Shown in pieces: positions 46,201 to 57,424 of a stretch of DNA of 64,000 bases. A program made the position numbers and the translations under genes. Under the pieces are notes generated by a model. It had not been told where the DNA came from. It made no database searches and was given only the letters and a program-made list of their open reading frames with translations. How positions within the stretch are numbered: position 1 is the first letter of the stretch; each line of letters begins with the position of its first letter. The DNA lies in NCBI GenBank assembly GCA_950022295.1, contig OX465595.1, positions 66,858,770 to 66,922,769 on the forward strand. The letters run 5' to 3'. Source of the DNA: Bromus sterilis. Lineage: Eukaryota > Streptophyta > Magnoliopsida > Poales > Poaceae.

Positions 46201-46355
46201 ACTGTAGACCGGCGGGGACCTCTCTAATGAGCCGTAGGATGGTCCTCGACGTGTCGGATAGCCTCGGTGGGGCATTCCCTAAAAAGGTGTACGCCACCCT
46301 AGAGATCCGAGCGTGTAGGCTGAACAGTAGTCCACCCCTGTAGGGAGTTTGATCT
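43209..46355 (+). repeat. 3' LTR of element A, left part
   Basis: Aligns to 33804-37311 of the 5' LTR. It lacks the counterpart of 34711-35067 (357 bp); the join is at ACTTCCCCCCTTCCACC, and the missing segment is bounded by C runs. It stops at GAGTTTGATCT (46355), where B sequence begins. Confidence 0.93.
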
Positions 46356-47096
46356 TAGACAACAACAACTGAGATAATCATAAATAACTTGATCAACGTG
46401 TGTGTGTGCCTTGACTGCTTCTTCTTCGTCGGGATGCGAAGAGGAGGACAAGGATAGGATAGGTGTTATGTTTGTGTAGTAGTTGATAGCAAGACTTGTT
46501 GGAGGCGATTCCTCATCGAATGTTTGGCTTCTTACCATACTCTCTAGATCGTTAGCCACCTCATAAATGCTAGTGCGGCAGCAACCTCACCACTTACCCC
46601 TTCCTTACCGTAAACTACTAGTTGTCCTAGAATGACGAGTGATGAAGTCCTTGTTGGGTCAGATGACCACTACAGTTGGATGCTGAGTACCTCTGTACTC
46701 ATGATACTACCCCCAAACTCTTTTCAGGGTGTTGATCGACAACAGGTATGGTGATCGACGTTTCACGTGGAGACTCGACGACGACTAGTTAGGCGGATCC
46801 CGGCGGAGAGCCTGGACCCGTGTGGTTATGGGGATCGATGTTTTTCTCTTTGCCAGTAGGCTTTTGATTGTAGTATGTACTCAGACATGTACCTTCCGCT
46901 GTTGTATTGTATTTGAGACAGATGTATGCCGATTGTATGAGATGTTGTATCCTGTATCTGTAAAGTTGTGATATCATGTTGGAAATCCGGGGCATATGAC
47001 TCCGTCATATGTCGCGGTGGGACCGATATGTGCTTCGTCCCCGGATCTGGGTAGAAACACCTAGATCTGGAACATTACCGCATATTGGGCCTTACA
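46356..47096 (+). repeat. B LTR copy c1, 5'-truncated
   Basis: Equals 50500-51240 of c2 in length (741 bp each). It starts TAGACAACAAC at the join with A and ends GGGCCTTACA. Confidence 0.93.
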
Positions 47097-47700
47097 ACTT
47101 TGTATCAGAGCCTTACCGACCGTAGGATCCCTTTTCTGGCCGAAGTCGAGTCTAGACAAAAATTATTTTGTAGTTACTAAGTTAGTTATCGGAGAGTAAG
47201 ATTCTTTTTACTCCTTACCCTTGCTCTGGTCAGGACAAGTGTCGTAAGTGTTTTATTCTCGACTTATCCCCTTTCAAACTCTAGGATCTCGAGTGTGTGG
47301 AGTATCGTAACCGTTACAATTCCTTGCTTGCAGCGTATTGTCTCGATTCCGATCTCAGGTTTGGGAAATCCTGTAGTACCTTTATTCTATCCGACTCTGG
47401 TTTACTTCTGGGTCGTCCTTTGCCCTCCCTCCTTTTGACGGTGTTTTCACGACTTGCGTCGAAAAGCACTATCCCTTTGACTAGGTTTCTTTATTGTTCC
47501 TCCTCTTGACACTGACGGTTTCGTTTTTCCGACGTTGTCGTCTCCCTTCGAAAAGTTATCTCGACGGAAGTTCGACGACGACATGGAGCAGAGTCCCTTG
47601 TTGGTGGTGTTGAAGATCGTCGACTCTCTTTTCTCCCCCCCCCCTCTCCCCCGGATCGTCCTGGATCTCGGGACGAGATCCCTTGTTGGTGGTGTTGTAT
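47097..47700 (+). repeat. B interior, first copy
   Basis: 604 bp. It starts with a primer-site-like TTGTATCAGAGC (one base from the initiator-Met site) and ends with CTCGGGACGAGAT plus a weak, T-interrupted purine tract before the LTR. CCCTTGTTGGTGGTGTT occurs twice. Open stretches are short and shadowed; no gag or pol. Confidence 0.85.
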
Positions 47701-50700
47701 TGTAACAGCCCAGTTTTCACAAAAATTAAAAAAAAATGTTTTTGGTGTGAATTGCTTGATTGTCTGATTTGTTTGCGGTGTTTGCATCCCCGATTTATCG
47801 ATCGGCGATTATTTTTCCCCTCTTATCTCGTACCGGACGAAGACCGACCCCTTCCCACCACGGCACACAACCTTGCGACACCGGGATTTCACCCGAGCAC
47901 CGTCGCCACCGGCACAAGTCCAACCATCGCCACCGGATCGAAAACCCCGTTTATTTAATAAACGGATTATTTTATGGGGCGCCGAATAATGTTGTCGGAA
48001 TGTCACCGCAGTGAGGTACGATCAACGGGCTCGACGCGCTGAGCGCGTGGTTCGAGATTTCGTCGGAATCGGAGTCCGTACGGAGTCTCGGTGGTCACGA
48101 ACGCGATCGCCGGACGCGCGAGAGGGGTACCGGGGGCATTTGCGTAAACAGACCAGCCAAACCTGCCCTATATATGACCCCCACCTCCCAAACCAGCCAA
48201 TTAGGGTTCCCCCTTGCACATTTTGCAGCCACACCCCCAATTTCTGGTCCAATTTTCGTCCAGATCCCTCTCCCCACCGAAACCCTAGCCAACCTCCAAA
48301 TTTCAGCCATCAGATCTGAGATCTGTGGCTCAGATCACAGCCACCGCGGTCGCAGCTCGAGCCGCCTCAGGTCCCGCGCCACCGCGGTCGCAGCTCGAGC
48401 CGCCTCCGGCTGCCATTGGAGGCGCCATGGGAGGCCTCCAGGAGCTTGACGCTCCGCCCCGTGGACCTCGACGGGCCGCCCTATCCCGCCGGCGACCGGA
48501 TCCGGTGCCTCCTCCGCCGCGCGTGGAGCCGACCGCCCCATCCCCTCCGTCGCGCCGCCTCCTCTAACCGGCCGGCGAGCCGCCGCCGGGAACCTTCTGC
48601 TCGGGAGCGAGCCGTCCCGATCGGATCGAGCGCTCCAGCCACCGGTGGCCCAGGTGGGCTGGCCCAGCACCATCAGCCCGAGCGCCCCCAGCCGAGGTCG
48701 GCCTCCAGGCCAGATGGGGCACGGCCCAGCTGGGTGAGCGCCCTTTTTTTATTGTTTTCTTCCTTTTTCCGTTGGGCCCAGTAGCCTGTTTCGGCCTGTT
48801 AACTGTTTTTTTCCTCTGTTTTTTTTATTTAGGCAGATTTAGTTATAATTTTGCGAGTGCTTATATCTTTTCACCGGTAGCTCCGATGGAGACGCTTTCT
48901 ACATGAAAGTTACTCCGTTTTGCGCGTAGATTATTAAAATGTTTCTTGTTGCCATGTTTGAGCTTCTTTACTTGTTGTTTACCTGCTAATTACAACTGCT
49001 TGCCACTGTAAACTGTAAATGCAATAACTTTTTAACCGTTGCTCTGTTTAAAATGTTTCTTATATGTAACTTGACTAGAATTGCATGTAGATTGTGTTTA
49101 TGCTGTTCTTTCTTGCTAAATAAAATAATAAAATGTTATTTAGGACAAAGCAGTACCAAATGCAATATTTTATCGTGGGGTCCGTAATAGTTGGCATGTC
49201 TAGGATTTCACCCCACTTAAATTGACTAGCTTAGGTAGTTTATTTATGCTTCACCTCTTGTAATGTTTGTGTGCTATGCCATGCTTGAGTGAGATACCAT
49301 GTTAACAACCTTTGCTCATCTTGTGTAGCTATACAACTTGAACCATCGTAAACGTGCGGTATCGTCGTGTGTGAAGAGTACTCCACTTAACCTGTTAGTA
49401 ACCGCTCTCGACGGTAGGTGCGATGCCTCGTGTTGCCTTCTTGTTGATGCTTGCTCATGTCTGCTCCGTAGTAATAGATGCTTGCTCGTTGATTGCTTTT
49501 CAGTGTTTACCCTCTTGTGTGCTTCCGCGGGTACCTCTCGGAGACGATGCGAGCTTGCGATCAACTACACCTTCGGAACCCGACTTATCAACAGGCAAGG
49601 ACTATACATTACTTATGATCCATTCTATTTCAACCAGCGGTTTGCATGCTAGTCTAGGATAGGTTCGATGTTTGATCCTACCACATGTTTACAGCCTCTT
49701 TTAAATCGATACAGCCATGTCCCTTCCCAGCAAACCTTGTACTGCTATGTTACTATTGCTCGTTGCTCAGCCCCTTCTTAGTATGCATGCTTAAGATGCT
49801 ACGATGTTACCGTGTTACTCCTTGGGTTGGGATATCGCATTATTATATTGTTCTTGATGATATGATTATTATAATGTTGACTATATTCGACGAAGGATGG
49901 AAGGTCTAGGCTATCCCGCCCCGACGCTTTGTTCCATTCGAGTCACCTAGGATCCGAGTTCCGGGTATTGGTTTTAAGACTGAGCGTGCCTAACCGCGTG
50001 TGGGATTTTATGGGGTCCCCTTTTCTTACCTACCTAGCTTCAAGCATTTCTAGTGGTGGCCCAAGCTGGTTTTACCTTTTGCAACGTGTGTGTGTTGGTT
50101 GGCGCCCCAGCTGTTTTCGAAACAACTCGGGCGAGCGGAGACTTAGTTCCTCTGTTGGTCCACCCGATCAACTAGGACCCGGTTTCCCATGTCTGATTAA
50201 CCGGCAATCCGACCTGCGTCATACGGAAGAGTTCGATCCGAGAGCGTGGCCGGCTTTTGGATTGGGTGTCGACTCCCCGGGGGCCACCCGGATTTGTTTG
50301 TTGTTAGCTAGAGGGACCTGTCATTTCGGATCTCTTGGAACTAAATCATAAAATGGTTTCCTGTGATGGGTAGCAACTGAGACAGATGGACGTGCGTGCG
50401 GAGCCTTGTAATGGGCAGTTGGTACACCCCTGCAGGGTTAAATCTTTTCGAGAAGCCGTGTCCACGGTTATGGACGACTTGAGACCTACTCCTTGTTCAT
50501 AGACAACAACAACTGAGATAATCTTAAATAACTTGATCAACGTGTGTGTGTGCCTTGACTGCTTCTTTTTCGTCGGGATGCGAAGAGGAGGACAAGGATA
50601 GGATAGGTGTTATGTTTGCGTAGTAGTTGATAGCAAGACTTGTTGGAGGCGATTCCTCATCGAATGCTTGGCTTCTTACCTTACTCTCTATATCGTTAGC

Positions 50701-51240
50701 CACCTCATAAATGCTAGTGCGGCAGAAACCTCACCACTTACCCCTTCCTTACCGTAAACTACTAGTTGTCCTAGAATGACGAGTGATGAAGTCCTTGCTG
50801 GGTCAGATGACCACTACAGTTGGATGTTGAGTACCTCTGTACTCATGATACTACCCCCAAACTCTTTTCAGGGTGTTGATCGACAACAGGTATGGTGATC
50901 GACGTTTCACGTGGAGACTCGACGACGACTAGTTAGGCGGATCCCGGCGGAGGGCCTGGACCCGTGTGGTTATGGGGATCGATGTTTTTCTCTTTGCCAG
51001 TAGGCTTTTGATTGTAGTATGTACTCAGACATGTACCTTCCGCTGTTGTATTGTATTTGAGACAGATGTATGCCGATTGTATGAGATGTTGTATCCTGTA
51101 TCTGTAAAGTTGTGATATCATGTTGGAAATCCGGGGCATATGACTCCGTCATATGTCGCGGTGGGACCGATATGTGCTTCGTCCCCGGATCTGGGTAGAA
51201 ACACCTAGATCTGGAACAGTACCGCATATCGGGCCTTACA
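47701..51240 (+). repeat. B LTR copy c2
   Basis: 3540 bp. TATATATG at 48169-48176 is the likely promoter, leaving about 3 kb of transcribed LTR. Near 48340-48410 a GCCACCGCGGTCGCAGCTCG block is duplicated locally. It lacks about 240 bp present in c3 and has about 95 bp that c3 lacks (about 49760-49850). Confidence 0.93.
48169..48176 (+). promoter_or_regulatory. TATA box of B LTR c2
   Basis: TATATATG, preserved as TATATAT at 52314-52320 in c3 and TATATAA at 61610-61616 in the diverged LTR, always followed by ACCCCCACC or GACCCCCACC. Confidence 0.65.
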
Positions 51241-51845
51241 ACTTTGTATCAGAGCCTTACCGACCGTAGGATCCCTTTTCTGGCCGAAGTCGAGTCTAGA
51301 CAAAAATTATTTTGTAGTTACTAAGTTAGTTATCAGAGAGTAAGATTCTTTTTACTTCTTTCCCTTGCTCTGGTCAGGACAAGTGTCGTAAGTGTTTTAT
51401 TCTCGACTTATCCCCTTTCAAACTCTAGGATCTCGAGTGTGTGGAGTATCGGAACCGTTACAATGCCTTGCTTGCAGCGTATTGTCTCGATTCCGATCTC
51501 AGGTTTGGGAAATCCTGTAGTACCTTTATTCTATCCGACTCTGGTTTACTTCTGGGTCGTCCTTTGCCCTCCCTCCTTTTGACGGTGTTTTCACGACTTG
51601 CGTCGAAAAGCACTATCCCTTTGACCAGGTTTCTTTATTGTTCCTCCTCTTGACACTGACGGTTTCGTTTTTCCGACGTTGTCGTCTCCCTGCGGAAAGT
51701 TATCTCGACGGAAGTTCGACGACGACATGGAGCAGAGTCCCTTGTTGGTGGTGTTGAAGATCGTCGACTCTCTTTTCTCCCCCCCCCCCTCTCCCCCGAA
51801 TCGTCCTGGATCTCGGGACGAGATCCCTTGTTGGTGGTGTTGTAT
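51241..51845 (+). repeat. B interior, second copy
   Basis: 605 bp, a close copy of 47097-47700 with the same primer-site-like start and weak purine tract. It differs by scattered single bases and a longer C run near 51780. Confidence 0.88.
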
Positions 51846-54800
51846 TGTAACAGCCCAGTTTTCACAAAAATTAAAAAAAAATGTTTTCGGTGTGAATTGC
51901 TTGATTGTCTGATTTGTTTGCGGTGTTTGCATCCCCGATTTATCGATCGGCGATTATTTTTCCCCTCTTATCTCGTACCGGACGAAGACCGACCCCTTCC
52001 CACCACGGCACACGACCTTGCGACACTGGGATTTCACCCGAGCACCGTCGCCACCGGCACAAGTCCAACCATCGCCACCGGATCGAAAACCCCGTTTATT
52101 TAATAAACGGATTATTTTATGGGGCGCAGAAAAATGTTTTCGGAATGTCACCGCAGTGAGGTACGATCGACGGGCTCGACGCTCTGAGCGCGTGGTTCGA
52201 GATTTCGTCGGAATCGGAGTCCGTACGGAGTCTCGGCGGTCACGAACGCGATCGCCGGACGCGCAAGAGGGGTACCGGGGGCATTTGCGTAAACAGACCA
52301 GCCAAACCAGCCCTATATATGACCCCCACCTCCCAAACCAGACAATTTGGGTTCCCCCTTGCAAATTTTGCAGCCACACCCCCAATTTCTGGTCCAATTT
52401 TCGTCCAGATCCCTCTCCCCACCGAAACCCTAGCCAACCTCCAAATTTCAGCCATCAGATCTGAGATCTCTGGCTCAGATCACAGCCACGTAGCCCCAGC
52501 AGCATCCCAGATGAACCGGGCCCCAATGGGCCGAGCCTCCGCCGCCGCGGGGCCGCTGAAGCCCGGAGTTGGCGCCTCCCGAGCTCCTCTCTCCCTGAGC
52601 CCTCTCCATCCCGTGGGCGCCACCTCGCGCCGTGCGACTCCGGCCGCCCGCCGGCGACCAGCAGCCAGGCCAGGCCGGCCCTCCCCTCTCCCCGCGCCCT
52701 TCCCTTTCTCTCCTCACCCAGCTCCCCTTCGCGCAGGTCCCGCGCCACCGCGGTCGCAGCTCGAGCCGCCGCCGGCTGCCATTGGAGGCCCCATGGGAGG
52801 CCTCCAGGAGCTTGACGCGCCGCCCCGTGGACCTCGACGGGCCGCCCTATCCCGCCGGCGCCGGATCCGATGCCTCCTCTGCCGCGCGTGGATCCGACCG
52901 CCCCATCCCCTCCGTCGCGCCGCCTCCTCTAACCGACCGGCGAGCCGCCGCCGGGAACCTCCTGCTCGGGAGCGAGCCGTCCCGATCGGATCGAGCGCTC
53001 CAGCCACCGGTGGCCCAGGTGGGCCGGCCCAACACCACCAGCCCGAGCGCCCCCAGCCCAGGCCGGCCTCCAGGCCAGATGGGGCACGGCCCAGCAGGGT
53101 GAGCGCCCTTTTTTATTTATTTTCTTTCTTTTTTTTTCTGTTGGGCCCAGTAGTCTGTTTCGGCCTGTTAACTGTTTTTTTTCCTCTGTTTTTTTTTATT
53201 TAGACAGATTTAGTTATAATTTTGCGAGTGCTTATATATTTTCATCGGTAGCTCCGATGGAGACGCTTTCTACATGAAAGTTGCTCCGTTTTGCGCGTAG
53301 ATTATTAAAATGTTGCTTGTTTCCATGTTTGAGCTTGTTTACTTGTTGTTTACCTGCTAATTACAACTGCTTGCCACTATAAACTGTAACTGCAATAACT
53401 TTTTAACCGTTGCTCTGTTTAAAATGTTTCTTATATGTAACTTGACTAGAATTGCATGTAGATTGTGTTTATGCTGTTCTTGCTTGCTAAATAAAATAAT
53501 AAAATGTTATTTAGGACAAAACAGTACCAAATGCAATATTTTATCGTGGGGTCCGTAATAGTTGGCATGTCTAGGATTTCACCCCACTTAAATTGACTAG
53601 CTTAGGTAGTTTATTTATGCTTCACCTCTTGTAATGTTTGTGTGCTATGCCATGCTTGAGTGAGATGCCATGTTAACAACCTTTTCTCATCTTGTGTAGC
53701 TATACAACTTGAACCATCGTAAACGTGCGGTATCGTCGTGTGTGACGAGTACTCCACTTAACCTGTTAGTAACCGCTCTCGATGGTAGGTGCGATGCCTC
53801 ATGTTGCCTTCTTGTTGATGCTTGCTCATGTTTGCTCCGTAGTAATAGATGCTTGCTCGTTGATTGCTTTCCAGTGTTTACCCTCTTGTGTGCTTCCGCG
53901 GGTACCTCTCGGAGACGATGCGAGCTTGCGATCAACTACACCTTCGGAACCCGACTTATCAACAGGCAAGGACTATACATTACTTATGATCCATTCTATT
54001 TCAACCAGCGGTTTGCATGCTAGTCTAGGATAGGTTCGATGTTTGATCCTACCACATGTTTACAGCCTCTTTTAAACCGATACAGCCATGTCCCTTCCCA
54101 GCAAACCTTGTACTGCTATGTTACTATTGCAGCAAACCTTGTTGATGATATGATTATTATAATGTTGACTATATTCGACGAAGGATGGAAGGTCTAGGCT
54201 ATCCCGCCCCGACGCTTTGTTCCATTCGAGTCACCTAGGATCCGAGTTCAGGGTATTGGTTTTAAGACTGAGCGTGCCTAACCGCGTGTGGGATTTTATG
54301 GGGTCCCCTTTTCTTACCTACCTAGCTTCAAGCATTTCTAGTGGTGGCCCAAGCTGGTTTTACTTTTTGCAACGTGTGTGTGTTGGTTGGCGCCCCAGCT
54401 GTTTTCGAAACAACTCGTGCCAGCGGAGACTTAGTTCCTCTGTTGGTCCACCCGATCAACTAGGACCCGGTTTCCCATGTGTGATTAACCAGCAATCCGA
54501 CCTGCGTCATACGGAAGAGTCCGATCCGAGAACGTGGCCGGCTTTTGGATTGGGTGTCGACTCCCCGGGGGCCACCCGGATTTGTTTGTTGTTAGCTAGA
54601 GGGACCTGTCGTTTCGGATCTCTTGGAACTAAATCATAAAACGGTTGCCTGTGATGGGTAGCAACTGAGAGAGATGGACGTGCGTGCGGAGCCTTGTAAT
54701 GGGCAGTTGGTACACCCCTGCAGGGTTAAATATTTTCGAGAAGCCGTGTCCACGGTTATGGACGACATGAGACCTACTCCTTGTTCATAGACAACAACAA

Positions 54801-55528
54801 CTGAGATAATCTTAAATAACTTGATCAATGTGTGTGTGTGCCTTGACTGCTTCTTCTTCGTCGGGATGCGAAGAGGAGGACAAGGATAGGATAGGTGTTA
54901 TGTTTGCGTAGTAGTTGATAGCAAGACTTGTTGGAGGCGATTCCTCATCGAATGCTTGGCTTCTTACCTTACTCTCTATATCGTTAGCCACCTCATAAAT
55001 GCTAGTGCGGCAGCAACCTCACCACTTACCCCTTCCTTACCGTAAACTACTAGTTGTCCTAGAATGACAAGTGATGAAGTCCTTGCTGGGTCAGATGACC
55101 ACTACAGTTGGATGCTGAGTACCTCTGTACTCATGATACTACCCCCAAACTCTTTTCAGGGTATTGATCGACAACAGGTATGGTGATCGACGTTTCACGT
55201 GGAGACTCGACGACGACTAGTTAGGCGGATCCCGGCGGAGGGCCTGGACCCGTGTGGTTATGGGGATCGATGTTTTTCTCTTTTCCAGTAGGCTTTTGAT
55301 TGTAGTATGTACTCAGACATGTACCTTCCGCTGTTGTATTGTATTTGAGACAGATGTATGCCGATTGTATGAGATGTTGTATCCTGTATCTGTAAAGTTG
55401 TGATATAATGTTGGAAATCCGGGGCATATGACTCCGTCATATGTCGCGGTGGGACCGATATGTGCTTCGTCCCCGGATCTGGGTAGAAACACCTAGATCT
55501 GGAACAGTACAGCATATCGGGCCTTACA
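51846..55528 (+). repeat. B LTR copy c3
   Basis: 3683 bp. It has a GC-rich extra segment at about 52487-52737 and a short deletion with filler near 54130 relative to c2. The 294-codon open frame at 52319-53203 runs through the GC-rich leader, is Pro/Arg-rich, is not kept in c2 and is not called. Confidence 0.92.
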
Positions 55529-55728
55529 ACTAACTATGTCTGTACTCAGATATTATGTTTGTATGACTTATGTATTCGGGTCCGGGTGACCCCCCTTATT
55601 TGTAATATATTGGTTTAACCTTTTGTGTTTAGTGTTGTGTTGTGATATTCTCATCGTGGCACCTTGATCTCGATCATGTACCATGCGTGTATGATTACTG
55701 TACATGATCGTAAATCGAGGGCGTCACA
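55529..55728 (+). repeat. 3' LTR of element A, right part
   Basis: Matches 37926-38125 of the 5' LTR, starting with the ACTAA that served as B's target and ending GCGTCACA before the TSD of A. Confidence 0.94.
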
Positions 55729-55733
55729 AAAGA

Positions 55734-56285
55734 GTACCACAAAATCTAAAAGGCAAGTTATATAGAATGGCGATTCGATATGGGACGTTGTATGACACTG
55801 AATATCGAACAACTAAAAGGCGACATATCCAACAAGTAGTTGTGGAAGAGATGCACATGTTGAGATAAACATGTGTCCACAAGGAAGGATTGAATCCAAA
55901 ATTGTGATATACTTGAGAGAGTTGAGATGACACCAATTGAAGAGAATCTTGTATAACATCGTTTGAGATAGTTTAGGCATATTCAACGCAGGTCTCCTAA
56001 AGCGCCAGTGAATAACGAACACTTAAGGCGTACTGATAATGTCAAGAGGGGTTGGGGGATACCAACTTGACTTGGTAGGATTCTATGAAGAGAGATTTGA
56101 AGGATTGAGGTATCAACAAATATTAAGCTCTGAACAAAGTTGCATGAAAGTTTGTTCTCCATGTGTTAAAGCCATGGCTTGGTTTCGATATCTTATGGTT
56201 TTCAATATCCTACCCCAACTTGTTTGGGACTGACATGTTTTTTTGTAGTTTTGTTGTTGGTAATGGTGTTGTTGAGACCAAAAAT
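55734..56285 (+). pseudogene. LINE reverse transcriptase, C-terminal remnant
   Basis: The conceptual frame gives a VPQNLKGKLYRMAIR-type start, then KRRHIQQ, HMLR and a DTNLTW / MKRDLKD / PNLFGTDMF ending, the usual C-terminal part and tail of plant LINE ORF2. Many stops and frameshifts interrupt it. It is followed by a GTT-rich 3' end (56236-56270). With 33760-33803 it is the host of element A. Confidence 0.72.
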
Positions 56286-57255
56286 CTGTTGAGCTTCACT
56301 ATGTCAGACATTTTCTTGGTACGACAACTCGTGGAGAGATACATGGAATAAAAGAAGGACCTTATATGACGTTCATTGACCGAGTTAAAGAATGCCTATG
56401 GCTAGATGCCTTGGAATGTCATGTGGTGGTCCTAGGAGAAACACAAAGTCCTGATAAATTACATTATCCTCATTAAGGTCATGTATGATAATGTTGTGAA
56501 AAGTTTTTGAACAAGTGATGATGCCACTAATTACTTTAAATTAAAATAGGACTACACCAAGGACAAGTTTGAGCCCTTGTCCTTTTGACTTGGTGATGTC
56601 ACAAGAAGGAGGATGAATAGTCTTGATGGGAAAGTGGTACTTTTCAAAAGGGAACTTTTTAATATTTATGATCAATGTTTTAGAAGGATAGTGATATCAA
56701 TGAAGATGTGATCCATCAAATTAAACGAGATGTGAGCCATCAAATTAGAAGCCGGATGGATGTAGTGTCGTCAAGCTCTTGGTCTTCTCTGTGATAAGAG
56801 ACTATCACAAACTAAAAGGCAGGTTCTATAAAACGACGATTTGACCCACAATATAGTATGGAGTTGAGTAGTGGTGACTAAAAGCCAACATGTTTAAGAG
56901 TTGGACTAGCCGAAATGTGCATATTGAGATGGACGTGTGGCCACACAAGAAAAGATCGAGTCCTATATAATGATATACTTCCTCCGTTCGAAATTAACTG
57001 AAACTGACGAATATATCTAGGCATATTTCAGTGTTAGATACATCCATTTCAGCATCAGTTAATTCCAAATGATGGGAGTATGCGATAGAGTTGGTGTAGC
57101 ATCGAGTGAAAAGAAGTTTGTCCAACATCTTGTAATTAGGATGATTTGAGCATATACAACACCATCTTGCAGAAGTTTCAATGCATAATAGACAGTTAAA
57201 GTGTGCAGGCAATGTCAAGAAAGATCGAGGTAGATCAAAATTGATATGAAAGAAT
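56286..57255 (+). pseudogene. Second LINE reverse transcriptase remnant, with a MITE inside
   Basis: Starts with an RT-core segment (IFLVRQLVERYME, then MYDNVVKSF, then LSF-LGDVTRR) and runs on to the C-terminal block (LKGRFYKT-like, LRWTCGHT-like), overlapping in content with the first remnant. It is broken throughout. The RT YADD-type segment is deleted near 56640. A Stowaway MITE at 56978-57078 interrupts it. Confidence 0.68.
56978..57078. mobile_element. Stowaway-like MITE
   Basis: 101 bp between TA dinucleotides (56976-56977 and 57079-57080). The ends CTTCCTCCGTTC and GATGGGAG fit the Stowaway CTCCCTCCGTTC end with a few changes, and the inverted ends extend over AATTAACTGA. Inside is the usual TAGATACATCCATTT-like core. 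Confidence 0.85.
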
Positions 57256-57424
57256 GTCGTAAAAATATGAAGGACTAAAGTATAATCAAAGCATTAGAAA
57301 TGGACATGTATAGAAGCGGGATCGGTCCTGGGATTTTAAGGGTCCGAGGCAAACCTAGAACGCGGGGCCCATAATATAAACATAGAAATAATGTTCAATA
57401 TATGTATATATGAAATGTTTCCAA
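57256..57424. other. Short unclassified spacer
   Basis: AT-rich sequence with one GC-rich patch (GGGTCCGAGGC and GCGGGGCCCAT near 57340-57370) that resembles a transposon end. No gene seen. Confidence 0.3.

Larger units (their letters stand above)
46356..55528 (+). mobile_element. Element B: tandem LTR-internal-LTR-internal-LTR array
   Basis: Three LTR copies: c1 46356-47096 (only the last 741 bp), c2 47701-51240 (3540 bp), c3 51846-55528 (3683 bp). They are separated by interiors of 604 and 605 bp. Ends are TGTAACAGCC...CCTTACA. The right edge is followed by ACTAA, which is also the A LTR sequence at 37926-37930, so this is the surviving side of the TSD. The left edge is a deletion join within c1. 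No interior codes for protein. Confidence 0.92.
33804..55728 (+). mobile_element. Element A: Tekay/Del-type chromovirus with B nested in its 3' LTR
   Basis: The ends TGTAACACC...GTGTCACA (GCGTCACA at the 3' end) are flanked by TSD AAAGA at 33799-33803 and 55729-55733. The 5' LTR is 4322 bp; PBS at 38129-38140 (initiator-Met tRNA); gag and pol at 38775-43172; purine tract at 43195-43207. The 3' LTR runs from 43209 but contains element B from 46356 to 55528. Pol order protease-RT-RNase H-integrase and a C-terminal chromodomain-like end put it in the chromovirus group; very long LTRs fit Tekay/Del. Confidence 0.93.

Noticed and set aside
49338..49652. A 104-codon frame present at the same place in c2, c3 (53709-54023) and the diverged LTR (63551-63865)
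   Set aside because: Conservation of length looked like a gene, but comparing c2 with the diverged copy by eye most differences change the amino acid (about ten, against only a few silent). No domain. It is best explained by DNA similarity of the LTRs.
52319..53203. A 294-codon frame in B LTR c3, just after the TATA box
   Set aside because: Pro/Arg/Ala-rich product of GC-rich leader, no domain, and the frame is not kept in c2 or in the diverged LTR.
43209..55728. Several independent elements side by side
   Set aside because: The AAAGA TSD pairs 33799-33803 with 55729-55733, so the whole stretch belongs to element A with B nested in it.
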